Below are positions 10,298 to 20,410 of a DNA stretch of 64,000 nt, piece after piece. The notes under the pieces were generated by a model, which was not told where the DNA came from, ran no database searches, and saw only the letters and a list, made by a program, of their open reading frames with translations. Location: positions 1 through 64,000 of the forward strand of contig JAHFRD010000013.1 of assembly GCA_023258975.1 (NCBI GenBank), given 5' to 3'. Positions within the stretch are counted from its first letter, which is position 1; the number at the start of each line of letters is the position of its first letter. The position numbers and the translations under genes are program-made. The DNA is from Hydrogenophilales bacterium. Its GTDB lineage: Bacteria > Pseudomonadota > Gammaproteobacteria > Burkholderiales > Thiobacillaceae.

Positions 10298-11281
10298 CTA
10301 ACCCGCACCATTTTTATCAGTCATTCGACCAACCAGAAACAGCGGCTTCTTTGAGGATTTGAAATTCATCCGCCCAAGGTACTCACCAAAAATACCCAAC
10401 ATCAGCAACTGCACGCCACCAAAGAGAAGAATGCCTACCATGATAGAGGCGAAGCCAGACACCGAGATTCCACCGATCAGGTAGCGTGTAATAATAACCG
10501 ACATCCAAGCCACCCCTATCAGGAAGGCAGCAAGGCCGATCCACGTCGCCATCCTGAGTGGCAGATCAGAAAAGGTAACGAAGATATTAATGGTGTGGGT
10601 AATCAGCTTCCGCAATGTGTAGTTACTGGCACCATGTGTACGGATTCCATGTGGAACTTCCACTGTGGCATAGCGGTTGGTGAGCCAGGACAGATACCCA
10701 TCAACAAAAGGAAACGGGGAATCAAACTGAATTAGCGCGCGGGCTAGATCTCCACGTATAACTCGATAACTGGTGTAGGCGTCGTTCAGCGATGGTATAG
10801 CCTTATTGAATAGCCAACGGGCGATGTTCGAAGTGACATTACGCCATGCCCGATGACTGCGCTCGGGGTAGATGCCGTAGACTATATCGTGCCCCTCCAG
10901 GGCTTTTCGGTATAGATTCGGCAAGTATTCAGGCAACTGTTCCAAGTCATCGTCCAGCGTAGCAACCCATTGACCCTTGGCATGAGAAAAACCACAAATG
11001 GTGGCAGCATGTTGCCCGAAATTACGGCTGAGTTGGACACCACATACACGATCATCTTCCTGGGCAATTGCTTGGATTACCGCCCAAGAATTGTCGCCGC
11101 CACAATCTTCAACAAACAATATTTCGAAGTCAATCAACTCAGATTCAAGAGCAGCGACCAGGCGGCGATGGAGTTCGTGCAAACTCTCATGTGAACGATA
11201 TACGGGAATGACGATTGACAAGTTAGGCAAGTTCCCCCCTTCGTATCGCAGATCAACTTTCTGATTGTACATGCGATACAC
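10298..11281 (-). CDS. GT2 glycosyltransferase with C-terminal TM helices (ArnC/GtrB-like)
   Basis: LSIVIPVYRSHESLHELHRRL...VEDCGGDNSW...GQWVATLDDDLEQLPEYL; two C-terminal TM segments. Confidence 0.9.
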   Translation of the reverse strand: MYRMYNQKVDLRYEGGNLPNLSIVIPVYRSHESLHELHRRLVAALESELIDFEILFVEDCGGDNSWAVIQAIAQEDDRVCGVQLSRNFGQHAATICGFSHAKGQWVATLDDDLEQLPEYLPNLYRKALEGHDIVYGIYPERSHRAWRNVTSNIARWLFNKAIPSLNDAYTSYRVIRGDLARALIQFDSPFPFVDGYLSWLTNRYATVEVPHGIRTHGASNYTLRKLITHTINIFVTFSDLPLRMATWIGLAAFLIGVAWMSVIITRYLIGGISVSGFASIMVGILLFGGVQLLMLGIFGEYLGRMNFKSSKKPLFLVGRMTDKNGAG

Positions 11282-11346
11282 ATATAACTGTGCTGCGTGA
11301 GGCCAATTGACGGCTGCTACACTGGCCGCACCACTGGGGCCAATAC

Positions 11347-12546
11347 ATGACCTGGATCCTTATCTTATTATTCGCTTGGCCGTTTCTGGCTATCGGCCTG
11401 TCGCTGGCTTGGCGCAGGCGGCTGCTGGCCTTGTGGCGCGAGCCGATGTTCAAAGTGCCGATCCTGATTGTCGAAAGCGATGACTGGGGCTCAGGGCCGC
11501 CAGAACAGGCCGAGGCGCTTGCCAAGCTGGCAGCCTGTCTGTCACGTCATCGTGACAGCAGCGGCCGGCCAGCCGTGATGACTCTGGCGCTGGTATTAGC
11601 GGTGCCTGAACCCATTTTGAGGCAGTCCGACCCCTGGCTGTGGCGCACCCTGGCGGACCCAGCCATGCAACCGATCCTGGCAGCCATCCAGGCAGGCCGG
11701 AATGAGGACATATTTGCACCGCAGTTACATGGCCTGGCGCATTTCTGGCCCGATGCCGTCCTTGCTGCGGCGCACAAGCAGCCCGAGGTACGGGCCTGGC
11801 TGGCGGCGCCGGACCTCACGGAACACCTGCCCTCCCCGTTGCAAAGCCGCTGGACCGATACTTCCGTGCTGCCCTCCCGGCCCCATTCACGGCAGGCGGT
11901 GGCGGATGCTGTTGCCGAGGAGATCGGGCAGTACACAGCATTACTGGGTTACGCCCCGGAAGCCGTTGTGCCTCCTACCTTTGTCTGGAATCGGGATGTG
12001 GAAGCAGCCTGGGCCGAATTGGGCATCCAAGTGGTGATCACGCCGGGCCGCCGCCCGACCGGCCGCGATGGCGCGGGCCGCCCGGCGGGTGTGGATCGGC
12101 ACATGCTCAACGGCGAGCGCGGCGAGGGTGGCGTGTTCTATCTGGTGCGCGATGACTATTTCGAACCTGCATTCGGGCATCGCCCGGAGCAGGCGCTGGC
12201 TGCGCTGGCGCGTAAGACGGCGCTTGGCCGCCCCTGTCTGCTGGAAACCCACCGCAGCAATTTCCTCAGCGCCACCTGCACCGATCCGGCTTCGGCATTC
12301 GCTGCACTGGACACGCTTTATAGGCAGGCGCTGCGCGACTACCCCACCTTGCGCTTCGCTTCCTGCGTGGAACTGGGCCGAGCGATGCGCGGTAACGACC
12401 CCGCCTGGATCGAGCATGACCGGCGGCGACGGTTTACCATCTGGCTGCGTCGCGTGTCCGCCCTGCCCCGTTTCGGCAAGGCCGCGCGCCTGACCGGCCT
12501 GCTGCCGCTGCTCAACCTGTTCACCCGATCCGACCTCCGCCCGTGA
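11347..12546 (+). CDS. Membrane-anchored polysaccharide deacetylase-like protein
   Basis: N-terminal TM, KVPILIVESDDWGS, FAPQLHGLAHF, CLLETHRSNFLS; deacetylase-fold-like motifs only. Confidence 0.5.
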   Translation: MTWILILLFAWPFLAIGLSLAWRRRLLALWREPMFKVPILIVESDDWGSGPPEQAEALAKLAACLSRHRDSSGRPAVMTLALVLAVPEPILRQSDPWLWRTLADPAMQPILAAIQAGRNEDIFAPQLHGLAHFWPDAVLAAAHKQPEVRAWLAAPDLTEHLPSPLQSRWTDTSVLPSRPHSRQAVADAVAEEIGQYTALLGYAPEAVVPPTFVWNRDVEAAWAELGIQVVITPGRRPTGRDGAGRPAGVDRHMLNGERGEGGVFYLVRDDYFEPAFGHRPEQALAALARKTALGRPCLLETHRSNFLSATCTDPASAFAALDTLYRQALRDYPTLRFASCVELGRAMRGNDPAWIEHDRRRRFTIWLRRVSALPRFGKAARLTGLLPLLNLFTRSDLRP

Positions 12547-13709
12547 AATCAGCCTTGCCCGCCCGCCTGCTGGTCATTTCCGAGTTGTTCCTGCCCACCA
12601 AGGGCGGCACCACGGTCTGGTATGACGCGGTCTACCGGCGCCTGGGCGGCAAGGGCGTGCATATCGTCACCGCCGCCGTGCCGGATGCCGAGAAAATCGA
12701 CCGTACCCACCCCAACCGCATTCATCGCATCGGCCTGAAACGGGTCTGGTGGCTGAAACCGGAATCGCTGGGCATGTATCTGAAAATGCTGGGGCAATCG
12801 TTGCGCCTGGCGTCGCGCCACGGCTTCGACGCGGTGCATGGCGCACGCGCCCTGCCCGAGGGCCTGGTGGCCTGGATCATGGCGCGCCTGCTGCGCAAAC
12901 CGCTGGTGGTCTATTGCCACGGCGAGGAGCTCACCACCTGGGGGCGCGGGCGCAAATTCCGCGCCATGCTCTGGGTCTACCGCCATGCCGACGCCAACAT
13001 CGCCAACAGCGAATACACCCTGGAAGAGATGGTGCGCCTGGGCGTGCGGCGCGAGAGCATCACCCTGATCTATCCGGGCGTGGATATGGAGCGTTTCCGC
13101 CCGGACATGCCCTGCGCCGATCTCAAGCGGGCGATTGGCCTGAAAGCCGGCCAGAAGCTGATCCTTTCGGTGGGGCGTCTGGTGCGGCGCAAAGGCTTCG
13201 ACCAGGTGATCCGCGCCCTGCCGGAACTGGTGGCGAAAGGGATCGACGCACACTACGCGATCATCGGCATCGGCGAGGACTGGAACCTTCTCGGCGACCT
13301 GGCGCGGGAACTCGGGGTGGCCGAGCGCGTCCATCTCCTCGGCCATGTCAGCCCGGAAGACCTGCCGCGCTGGTACAACGCCTGTGACGTTTTCATCATG
13401 GCCAACCGCGAGATCAACGGCGACACCGAAGGCTTCGGCATGGTCTTCCTGGAAGCGGCGGCTTGCGGCAAACCCGCCATCGCCGGCACCGCCGGCGGCA
13501 CCGGCGCGGCGGTGCTGGACGGCGTCACCGGTTTCCGTGTCGACGGCACCAAGGTGGAGGCGATTACCGCCGCCCTTTCCGCCATATTGAGCGATCCCGC
13601 GCTGGCGGAGCGTCTGGCCCGCGCGGGGCAGCGGCGGGCGGGCGATGAATTCAGCTGGGATGCCGTGGCGGAAAAAACTCGCGCGCTGGTGACACCCGTT
13701 GGCGGATGA
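12543..13709 (+). CDS. GT4 glycosyltransferase
   Basis: LLVISELFLPTKGGTTVWYDAVYRRLGGKG...LILSVGRLVRRKGFDQVIRALPEL...EGFGMVFLEAAACGKPAIAG. Confidence 0.92.
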   Translation: MKSALPARLLVISELFLPTKGGTTVWYDAVYRRLGGKGVHIVTAAVPDAEKIDRTHPNRIHRIGLKRVWWLKPESLGMYLKMLGQSLRLASRHGFDAVHGARALPEGLVAWIMARLLRKPLVVYCHGEELTTWGRGRKFRAMLWVYRHADANIANSEYTLEEMVRLGVRRESITLIYPGVDMERFRPDMPCADLKRAIGLKAGQKLILSVGRLVRRKGFDQVIRALPELVAKGIDAHYAIIGIGEDWNLLGDLARELGVAERVHLLGHVSPEDLPRWYNACDVFIMANREINGDTEGFGMVFLEAAACGKPAIAGTAGGTGAAVLDGVTGFRVDGTKVEAITAALSAILSDPALAERLARAGQRRAGDEFSWDAVAEKTRALVTPVGG

Positions 13710-13738
13710 GACTCTCGGACAAACAGGAGCGGCACTCC

Positions 13739-14590
13739 ATGATGATCGAACTGGCAATACGGATAACGCGAATGCTTCTACCCGGCTTGATGCTGGTTTA
13801 CATGAATCAGGCGGCCTACGCTGATTTCGCCGAAACACCCGAAGAAACCAAGATGTGCAAGAACATGATTTACAGCCGCGTCCCGCCCAACTCCACCTCG
13901 CGTGAATGGGGAAGCCTGCACCATTACTGCGATTGCCTGCGCTTTACCAACCGCGCCTTGAGCGCCATGAGCGGCAAGAACAAGAACGATGTCGGCCATA
14001 ACTTGCACGAGGCGCTCCTGGGTTGTGATTACGTCATAGCCGGCAGCCCGCCGAATTTCGAACTATTGCCCGAATTGCACCTACAAAAAGGGGTCATTTA
14101 CTCGCTCAGGGGGGACACCACGCTCGCGGCGGCCGAATTCTCCAAGACTCTGGCAACCAGCACGAAGCACCTTGGCGCCTACACGGGGCTGGCTGATATC
14201 TACATGAGACTGAAGAGCAACGACAAGGCGCTCGAGGTCGTCAGCACGGGATTGAAGTACCACCCGGACAGCAAAAGCTTGCGTCGCATGTATGAGGCAT
14301 TGGGTGGCAAGTTGCCCTATCCCACGCCCGCCACAACGCTCGGTGCCCCCGCCCAAACCACCGCAACAGCGGCGGATTCCGGTAAAGCCGTAACCACCAA
14401 CCCGGCGGGTAATGCCCAAACAGGAGCGCAGGTGCCTGACGAGCAAGTGCAAACGGCCACCGCACCACAACCCGAAGCGACTGATCGCCCCACGAACAAC
14501 CCCTGGTGCCGTTTCTGCCCCGTCAACGAGGCGGCGTCTCCGGTGCCCTCTCCATCCACGCCTGGAGTAATCCCCAAAGACTGGCGGTGA
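13739..14590 (+). CDS. Exported TPR-like hypothetical protein
   Basis: Signal-like MMIELAIRITRMLLPGLMLVYMNQAAYA; TPR-like LGAYTGLADIYMRLKSNDKALEVVSTGLKYHPDSKSL; Pro/Thr-rich C-terminus. Confidence 0.6.
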   Translation: MMIELAIRITRMLLPGLMLVYMNQAAYADFAETPEETKMCKNMIYSRVPPNSTSREWGSLHHYCDCLRFTNRALSAMSGKNKNDVGHNLHEALLGCDYVIAGSPPNFELLPELHLQKGVIYSLRGDTTLAAAEFSKTLATSTKHLGAYTGLADIYMRLKSNDKALEVVSTGLKYHPDSKSLRRMYEALGGKLPYPTPATTLGAPAQTTATAADSGKAVTTNPAGNAQTGAQVPDEQVQTATAPQPEATDRPTNNPWCRFCPVNEAASPVPSPSTPGVIPKDWR

Positions 14591-16619
14591 CTTCGGCCTG
14601 TTCGCCGGACAAGTCCCGCCGACAGTCGGGATCGGATTCGAGGTCATACAGGCGCAGCAATTTCCCGTCTTGCAGGGGTTGATAGACCAGCTTCCAGCGA
14701 CCGCTACGGACCGAGCGGTCCTTGGCGGCGATGACTTGTTGCTGATAGCGCGGTTTGACCGCCAGGGTGCCGGAAGCCAGATCGGGGACATCCAGCAGTT
14801 CCAGTATCCCCGGATAGCTCAGATGGCCGTCCGGCGTGCCTGGCAGCGTCGTCAACCAGATGCCGGTTTCGTAGAAGGCGGGCAGTTCGGGCAACGCGCC
14901 CCCGCGCAACGCATCGACCAGGGAAACCCCTTCCATCGTCGGCGCGGGTGGCAGGCCCAGCAGATCAAGCAGCGTGGGCGCCAGGTCGATGCTGCGGGTC
15001 ACGCCGTCCAGGCGGGTGGCGGCGGGCAAGGACGGCCCGGCGAGAACCATCGGGATGCGCGCCGAAAAATCGCCGATGGCGGAATTGCCCTGGCCCCAGG
15101 TCTCATGCTCGAAAAATTCCATGCCGTGGTCGCTGTAGACCACGACCACGGTGTCGCGCGCGAGGCCGCTTTGTTCCAGGTAGTCGAGAATGCGGCCGAG
15201 TTCGTCGTCGAAACTCTTCACGCAGCCGTCATAGAGATCCAGTATCTGTTCCAGATCGAATTCCTCGCGCGGCTCGCCCTGGCGCCGGATGATCTCGAAC
15301 GGATCGGCCAATTTCGCCATCGCGAACTTGGAAGGGCCGCGATAGTCGGGGTCGGCGTACATCGTGTAATAAGGGTATTCACTGGCGAACGGCGGGTGGG
15401 TGCTGGCCATGAACACGTTGAGGAAGAAGGGGCGTTCATCCTCGCCCAGGCGCTCCAGCATGCGCCGCGCGCGCAGGCCCAGGTGGCGGGTCAACGGAAC
15501 CCCCCCCAGGTAATAGATTTCCTCCAGAAAAAACTTGCCGATGCGGTTGCCGAGAAACAGCGAGAGAAACAGGCGGATGTCCTTGGGCCCCTGGCGCAGC
15601 AGGAATTTCAGGTTCCATTGATCCGCCGGCACATCCAGGGTCGTGAAACCCAGGTCGAATTTGGAGAGGTCGGAAGCCGCCCAGTCGCCCACGGCGGCCG
15701 TCTGGTAGCCGGCCTCGGCCAGCAGCCGGGGCAAGGCGGCCCGGTTCAACCCGCTCTGCGCGTCGCCAACGAAATTGTCACGCACGCCGTGGCTGTGCGG
15801 CCAGGTGCCGGTGAACAGGGAAAGCAGGCTGGGCGCGGTGCGCGCGCAAGGGACATAGCATTGGGTGAGAGCGGCGCCGCGCGCGGCCAGGCGATCCAGG
15901 TTGGGTGTCAGCGCGCGGCGATAGCCGGCGTGGCCGAGGCGGTCCGCGCGCAAGGTGTCGGAACCGATCATCAACAGGTTGGGGCGCTTGCCGGGTGTGC
16001 CGGCCGGCAACGGCAACGGCTCGCTCTCCTCGATCCAGGCGCGGTACAGCAGTTGTGCCAAGCCATGCAGCATGACCAGGCCCAACGCGGAATACACGGC
16101 GCCTTGCCACCACAAGGCCGCCGCGCCCAACAACACCCAGCCGGAATAGGCCAACCGCGCCAGGAATGCCGCCCGCGCCAGGCGCGCCGGGGAGAGGCGC
16201 TCCCATAGGGGGTAGAAGCGTGGCATGGCGTAATGCGACGACGCGGCGATCACCCCGGGGGAATCGTGCAGCACGCGGCAGAACTGGAAGAAGACCAGCA
16301 CCGCGAGCGAGAGCAGCGCGGCTGCGGCGGCAACGGCCGGGTGATAGGGCAGGCCGGACAACACCAAGCCCAGCAGGTAGGCCACGACACCCGGCAGCGC
16401 GAGCAGATTCGCCAGCAGGAACGCGGCCAGGCCCAACCGTCCCAGACTCAGCGCCAGCAAGGCGCGGTAATGCCGCAATATCTCGCGCCCCATCGGCGGC
16501 CCGGTCTGGCTGAAGTCGAGCAACGATTTTCCGAGCAGCGGCAGGGTGAACAGGATGGCCACCAGCGCGGCCATGTTGCTCGCGCGCAGCGCCAGGACAA
16601 GAAAGAACGAATCGGTCAT
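14523..16619 (-). CDS. Membrane sulfatase/alkaline-phosphatase-fold protein
   Basis: N-terminal TMs then PNLLMIGSDTLRADRLGHAGYRRALTPNLDRLAARG...TAPSLLSLFTGTWPHSHGV...VVVVYSDHGMEFFEH. Cys of CxPSR replaced by Thr. Confidence 0.85.
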   Translation of the reverse strand: MTDSFFLVLALRASNMAALVAILFTLPLLGKSLLDFSQTGPPMGREILRHYRALLALSLGRLGLAAFLLANLLALPGVVAYLLGLVLSGLPYHPAVAAAAALLSLAVLVFFQFCRVLHDSPGVIAASSHYAMPRFYPLWERLSPARLARAAFLARLAYSGWVLLGAAALWWQGAVYSALGLVMLHGLAQLLYRAWIEESEPLPLPAGTPGKRPNLLMIGSDTLRADRLGHAGYRRALTPNLDRLAARGAALTQCYVPCARTAPSLLSLFTGTWPHSHGVRDNFVGDAQSGLNRAALPRLLAEAGYQTAAVGDWAASDLSKFDLGFTTLDVPADQWNLKFLLRQGPKDIRLFLSLFLGNRIGKFFLEEIYYLGGVPLTRHLGLRARRMLERLGEDERPFFLNVFMASTHPPFASEYPYYTMYADPDYRGPSKFAMAKLADPFEIIRRQGEPREEFDLEQILDLYDGCVKSFDDELGRILDYLEQSGLARDTVVVVYSDHGMEFFEHETWGQGNSAIGDFSARIPMVLAGPSLPAATRLDGVTRSIDLAPTLLDLLGLPPAPTMEGVSLVDALRGGALPELPAFYETGIWLTTLPGTPDGHLSYPGILELLDVPDLASGTLAVKPRYQQQVIAAKDRSVRSGRWKLVYQPLQDGKLLRLYDLESDPDCRRDLSGEQAEVTASLWGLLQAWMERAPETPPR

Positions 16620-17524
16620 CACAGGGCGCGACCGGTAAGCATCGCCAGCATCAACCCCGCCACCAGACGGCCGCGCCGCAGGGGTGAATGCCACAGGGCG
16701 CGCAGCAGCCAGGCCAGCGCCCGGCCCCGCTCGCCCGCGCGATAGGCGCCCTTGGCGTAATCGGCCAGCGCGCCGGCGCAGGCGGCATGCCAGTAGCGTC
16801 CGCGTTTATACGCCGGCAACAATGGCCGATTCTTGCGCAAGGAGGCCAGGGTGGCCGCGCACATGCCACCCAGATTGGCGCTGACGCTGTTCGGGGTGCG
16901 TACCACCACGGTCAACGTCTCCGGAACACAGGCGTAGGCCGTTCGCGCGGCGAGGCGTATCCACAAATCGGGATCTTCGAAACCGCGCAGGCCCGCGTCG
17001 AAACCGCCCGCTTCCAGCAGCAACTGGCGCCGCGCCAGCACCCCGGAGGTCGAGCCGCTGACCGCCGAACCGTGCATGAACAGGGTTTCCAGCAGCGGTG
17101 CCGCCGTGCTGGAGCAAGGCCAGTCGCGTACCCACTCGCCGCGCGTGTCGACCACGCGAGTGGCGGTGGAGCAAAAACCGATGTCCGGCCGGGCATCGAG
17201 CAGCGCGACCTGGCGTTCCAGTTTTTCCGGCAGCCAGTGGTCGTCGGCGTCGAGAAACGCCACGTATTGCCCGCGCGCCTCGCTCAGGCCGCGATTGCGC
17301 GCCGAGGCGGGGCCGCCATTGGCCTGGCTGAACACACGCACGCGTTCGCCGTAACCGGCCAGGAGCGCCGGGGTGGCATCCGTGCCGCCGTCATCAACCA
17401 CGATGATTTCGCGTGGCTCCCAGGTCTGCGCCAATACGCTGTCGATGGCGCGCGGCAGCGTGCCGGCCGAATTCCATGCCGGAATGACGACGGAAACCAG
17501 GATCGCGTCAGACGTCGGCGCCAT
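16619..17524 (-). CDS. GT2 glycosyltransferase
   Basis: ILVSVVIPAWNSAGTLPRAIDSVLAQTWEPREIIVVDDGGTDATPALL...GQYVAFLDADDHWLPEKLERQV. Confidence 0.93.
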   Translation of the reverse strand: MAPTSDAILVSVVIPAWNSAGTLPRAIDSVLAQTWEPREIIVVDDGGTDATPALLAGYGERVRVFSQANGGPASARNRGLSEARGQYVAFLDADDHWLPEKLERQVALLDARPDIGFCSTATRVVDTRGEWVRDWPCSSTAAPLLETLFMHGSAVSGSTSGVLARRQLLLEAGGFDAGLRGFEDPDLWIRLAARTAYACVPETLTVVVRTPNSVSANLGGMCAATLASLRKNRPLLPAYKRGRYWHAACAGALADYAKGAYRAGERGRALAWLLRALWHSPLRRGRLVAGLMLAMLTGRAL

Positions 17525-18455
17525 AGCCCATTTCCATCATCAATGGCCGGATCATCGGCAGGATGCGCTCGATGGCCTCGGGGTTGTGTTGCCGCCATTT
17601 CTGTTTTTGCGGCGCGCCCATGACGATGCTGGTGGGGCGCTTGTGCAGGCTGGCGCAGCGCGCGCGCAGATCCGCCGTGAAAGGCAGATCGAGCTGGGCG
17701 AAGGCGCGCTCGAACATCTCCACCGGCCGCTCGAACAGATCTTCGTAGCGCAGATGCACCCATTGTTCGGGCGGAATCTGTCGTTTCGCGTCCAGCGCGA
17801 GGCGGTTGGCGGAAATCCACTGGAACGCGCAAACCTCCTCCAGGCTGGCCTGGTTGTAGTCGCGCCAGCCCGGCGGCAGGAAGAAATGCCACTCCTTGAA
17901 TTCGCCGCCGTTGATCGCCACCGGCTCGGGAAAAGGGCCGAAGAAATGCGCCAGGCCGAAGCCGCCGTCCGTGCGGCCGTGGCGCCAGCCGTCGATCATG
18001 GAGCTGATGTTGTCGCGCCCGTCGCGCTGGATGAACACGAAGCGGGCGGCGGGAAACAGTTTGTACAGATAGGGCAGGCGCAGGGTGTTGATGCAGGTCT
18101 TGTCCAGCACCCGCCCGGCGCCCAGGCGCTGATAGAAGAAGCGCTGCGCGGCGGCGCGGTGCGCCGGCCTGGCCTGTTCTGCGCCCGCCGCCTCGGATTC
18201 CCAGCCGTTGTTGAGGGGGCCCCAGAGCCCATCCCAGAAATCCGGGAGCTCATAGCCGAACTTGAGCAATTGCGGCGCCGCCGCCAGGGTTTCGTAGGTC
18301 ACCGTGGTGCCGGAACGGGAACAACCGACCAGGAAAACCGGATCGGGCTGCGCGGGATGCAGCCAGTCCCAGGCCAGGCCACGCGCGGCGTAACGCAGTG
18401 CGCGCAGATTCTTGGCGCGGATTTCCGGATCCAGCAATTTGCGCAGCTTGTTCAT
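17508..18455 (-). CDS. Sulfotransferase family protein
   Basis: PVFLVGCSRSGTTVTYETLA (PAPS 5'-phosphosulfate loop), RFVFIQRDGRDNISSMI, HLRYEDLFERPVEMF. Confidence 0.88.
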   Translation of the reverse strand: MNKLRKLLDPEIRAKNLRALRYAARGLAWDWLHPAQPDPVFLVGCSRSGTTVTYETLAAAPQLLKFGYELPDFWDGLWGPLNNGWESEAAGAEQARPAHRAAAQRFFYQRLGAGRVLDKTCINTLRLPYLYKLFPAARFVFIQRDGRDNISSMIDGWRHGRTDGGFGLAHFFGPFPEPVAINGGEFKEWHFFLPPGWRDYNQASLEEVCAFQWISANRLALDAKRQIPPEQWVHLRYEDLFERPVEMFERAFAQLDLPFTADLRARCASLHKRPTSIVMGAPQKQKWRQHNPEAIERILPMIRPLMMEMGYGADV

Positions 18456-19403
18456 GTCCCGCCCGCCATGCGGTCGGCGCGCGCCTGGCGATAGCCCTTG
18501 ATCTCGCCCAGGCTCGCCGCCAGGCGTACCAGGAAGAAACGGCGGCGGGCATGCGACCAGGCGGTCAGCGCGGACAGGAAATAGCCGAACAGCTTGCGGT
18601 ACATGTACAGCGGAACGCCGCCGGCATCGCCGTGGTGCACGCGCACCGTGGAGGCCGTGCGCTCGAAGGCCTTGGCCAGGAGATAGCGCAGGCGCAGGCG
18701 TTCGGTGTCCACATAGTGGTGTTGGATGACCTTCGGCGCATAGCGCAATCGCGCGCCCAGGGCGAAGGCGCGCAACACCCATTCGATGTCCTCGGCGCCG
18801 CCCAGGTTGTGCCCCACCGGGCCGAACTCGACGGCGAACGGCCCGACCCGCTTGAGCCACGCTCCGCGCAGGAACAGGTTGCCGCCCCCCGGAATGGCGA
18901 TGTCGCTGGTCAGCGCGCGCGGCTCGTCGCCAAGATCGAAGCGCGGCACCGGCAGCGGGTAGATGCGGTAGCGGCCGCGATCATGCACCCAGGCGGGTTC
19001 CGTGCCATTCCAGTCGGGCAGGATGCGGCCGCAGAACAGATCGGCTTCGGGGTAGGTGTCGGCAGCCTGGCAAACCGCTTGCAGGTAGGCGGAATCGACA
19101 CGGTGGTCGTCATCGACGAACGCGACCAGATCGGATTCGATCAGGGACATGGCCAGGTTCAGCGCGTGCGACTTGCCCGGCGTCGCTTCCGCCCGCCAGC
19201 GCATGGGCAGGCGGCCGGCCGGCGCGCGCGCGTAGTCTTCCAGGAAGGCGTGGGTGGCGTCGGCGCAGGCATTGGCGATCACCAGAATCTCCACGCGCCA
19301 GCCGGGCGGCCGCGCGGCGGCGTTCAGCGAGGCCAGCGTCCGGCCCAGCAACTCGACCCGGTCGTGGGTGCAGATCAGCACCGTCAGGCTGGGTTCATTC
19401 ATG
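18452..19403 (-). CDS. GT2 glycosyltransferase
   Basis: MNEPSLTVLICTHDRVELLGRTLASLNAA...SDLVAFVDDDHRVDSAYLQAV. Confidence 0.92.
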
Positions 19404-19480
19404 GCGGAAACAGGGGGCGGGGCGCGGCACAGGTCGGGCAACCAGGGGCGGATACGCATGCGCCAGAAAGGCCAGGCGGA

Positions 19481-20410
19481 TCACGTCGCCGTGCCGGATG
19501 GCGCGGCGCCGAACAGCCAGCCGTTGATGTAGCCGACGAAGTAGGCCACGTTCATTTCCTTGCGCAGCGTGGCATCACGGCCGTTGGCGCGGAATTCGTG
19601 CCAGACGGCCTGGAGCGCGCGCGCGAACTGGCCGACCAGGTAACGCGGTGGCAGGCGGGAGCCGTTGCCACGTTTGCGCATGGCCTCCATGCGACCCTGG
19701 CGGTAGTGCAGATCAAGGAAGTAACGTCGATCCAGTTTGACCGCCTGGATGCGGTGATGGATCACCGCTTCCGGGGTCCACCACACCTTCAATCCGGCGG
19801 CGAGCAGGCGGCGGTAGAAATCCACCTCCTCGCCGCCGGTGTTGTCCGCGCCCTTGCGGCCGAGGTCGGCGTCGAAGGCGCCGACGCGTTCGCATACGCT
19901 CCTGCGGAAACCGAAATTTCCCCCGTAAAAGGAGGTCCCCGGCTCGCGTAGCAGCGCGATCGTGTCGAAGCGGTTGAGCTGGCCGAGAAAACCGAGCAGT
20001 TCGTCGCGCAGCCAGGTGGGGCGCCGATCCTCGAACAGCACCTCGATGCGGCCGCCGAAAGCATCCGGGCCATGCGCCTCGATCAGGCGCTCGAAGGCGC
20101 GCAGCCAGTCCGGGTCGGCGGTCTCGTCGTCGTCGATGAAAATGATGTACTCGCCGCGAGCTTCCTGGATGGCGCGATTGCGCGCGTTGGACAGGCCGAG
20201 CTTTTCCTCGCGCAGAACACGCACCGTCCAGCCATCGGGCCACGGGTTGGCGGCCAGGATTTCCGGAGTGGCGTCGCGGCTGGCGTTGTCGATGATCAGC
20301 AGTTCCCAGTCGGCGCGGGGCGGATGGATGCGGGGCAGGTCGGCCAGTGTGCGGACCAGGCGGTCGGCATGGTTGTGGGTGCACAGGGCGACCGTGTAGG
20401 CGCAAGTCAT
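19481..20410 (-). CDS. GT2 glycosyltransferase
   Basis: YTVALCTHNHADRLVRTLADL...IIDNASRDATPEIL...GEYIIFIDDDETADPDWL. Confidence 0.93.
   Translation of the reverse strand: MTCAYTVALCTHNHADRLVRTLADLPRIHPPRADWELLIIDNASRDATPEILAANPWPDGWTVRVLREEKLGLSNARNRAIQEARGEYIIFIDDDETADPDWLRAFERLIEAHGPDAFGGRIEVLFEDRRPTWLRDELLGFLGQLNRFDTIALLREPGTSFYGGNFGFRRSVCERVGAFDADLGRKGADNTGGEEVDFYRRLLAAGLKVWWTPEAVIHHRIQAVKLDRRYFLDLHYRQGRMEAMRKRGNGSRLPPRYLVGQFARALQAVWHEFRANGRDATLRKEMNVAYFVGYINGWLFGAAPSGTAT

Noticed and set aside
14670-16208. 512-aa plus ORF opposite the sulfatase-fold gene
   Set aside because: Shadow ORF with Gln/Arg-rich composition and no domain.
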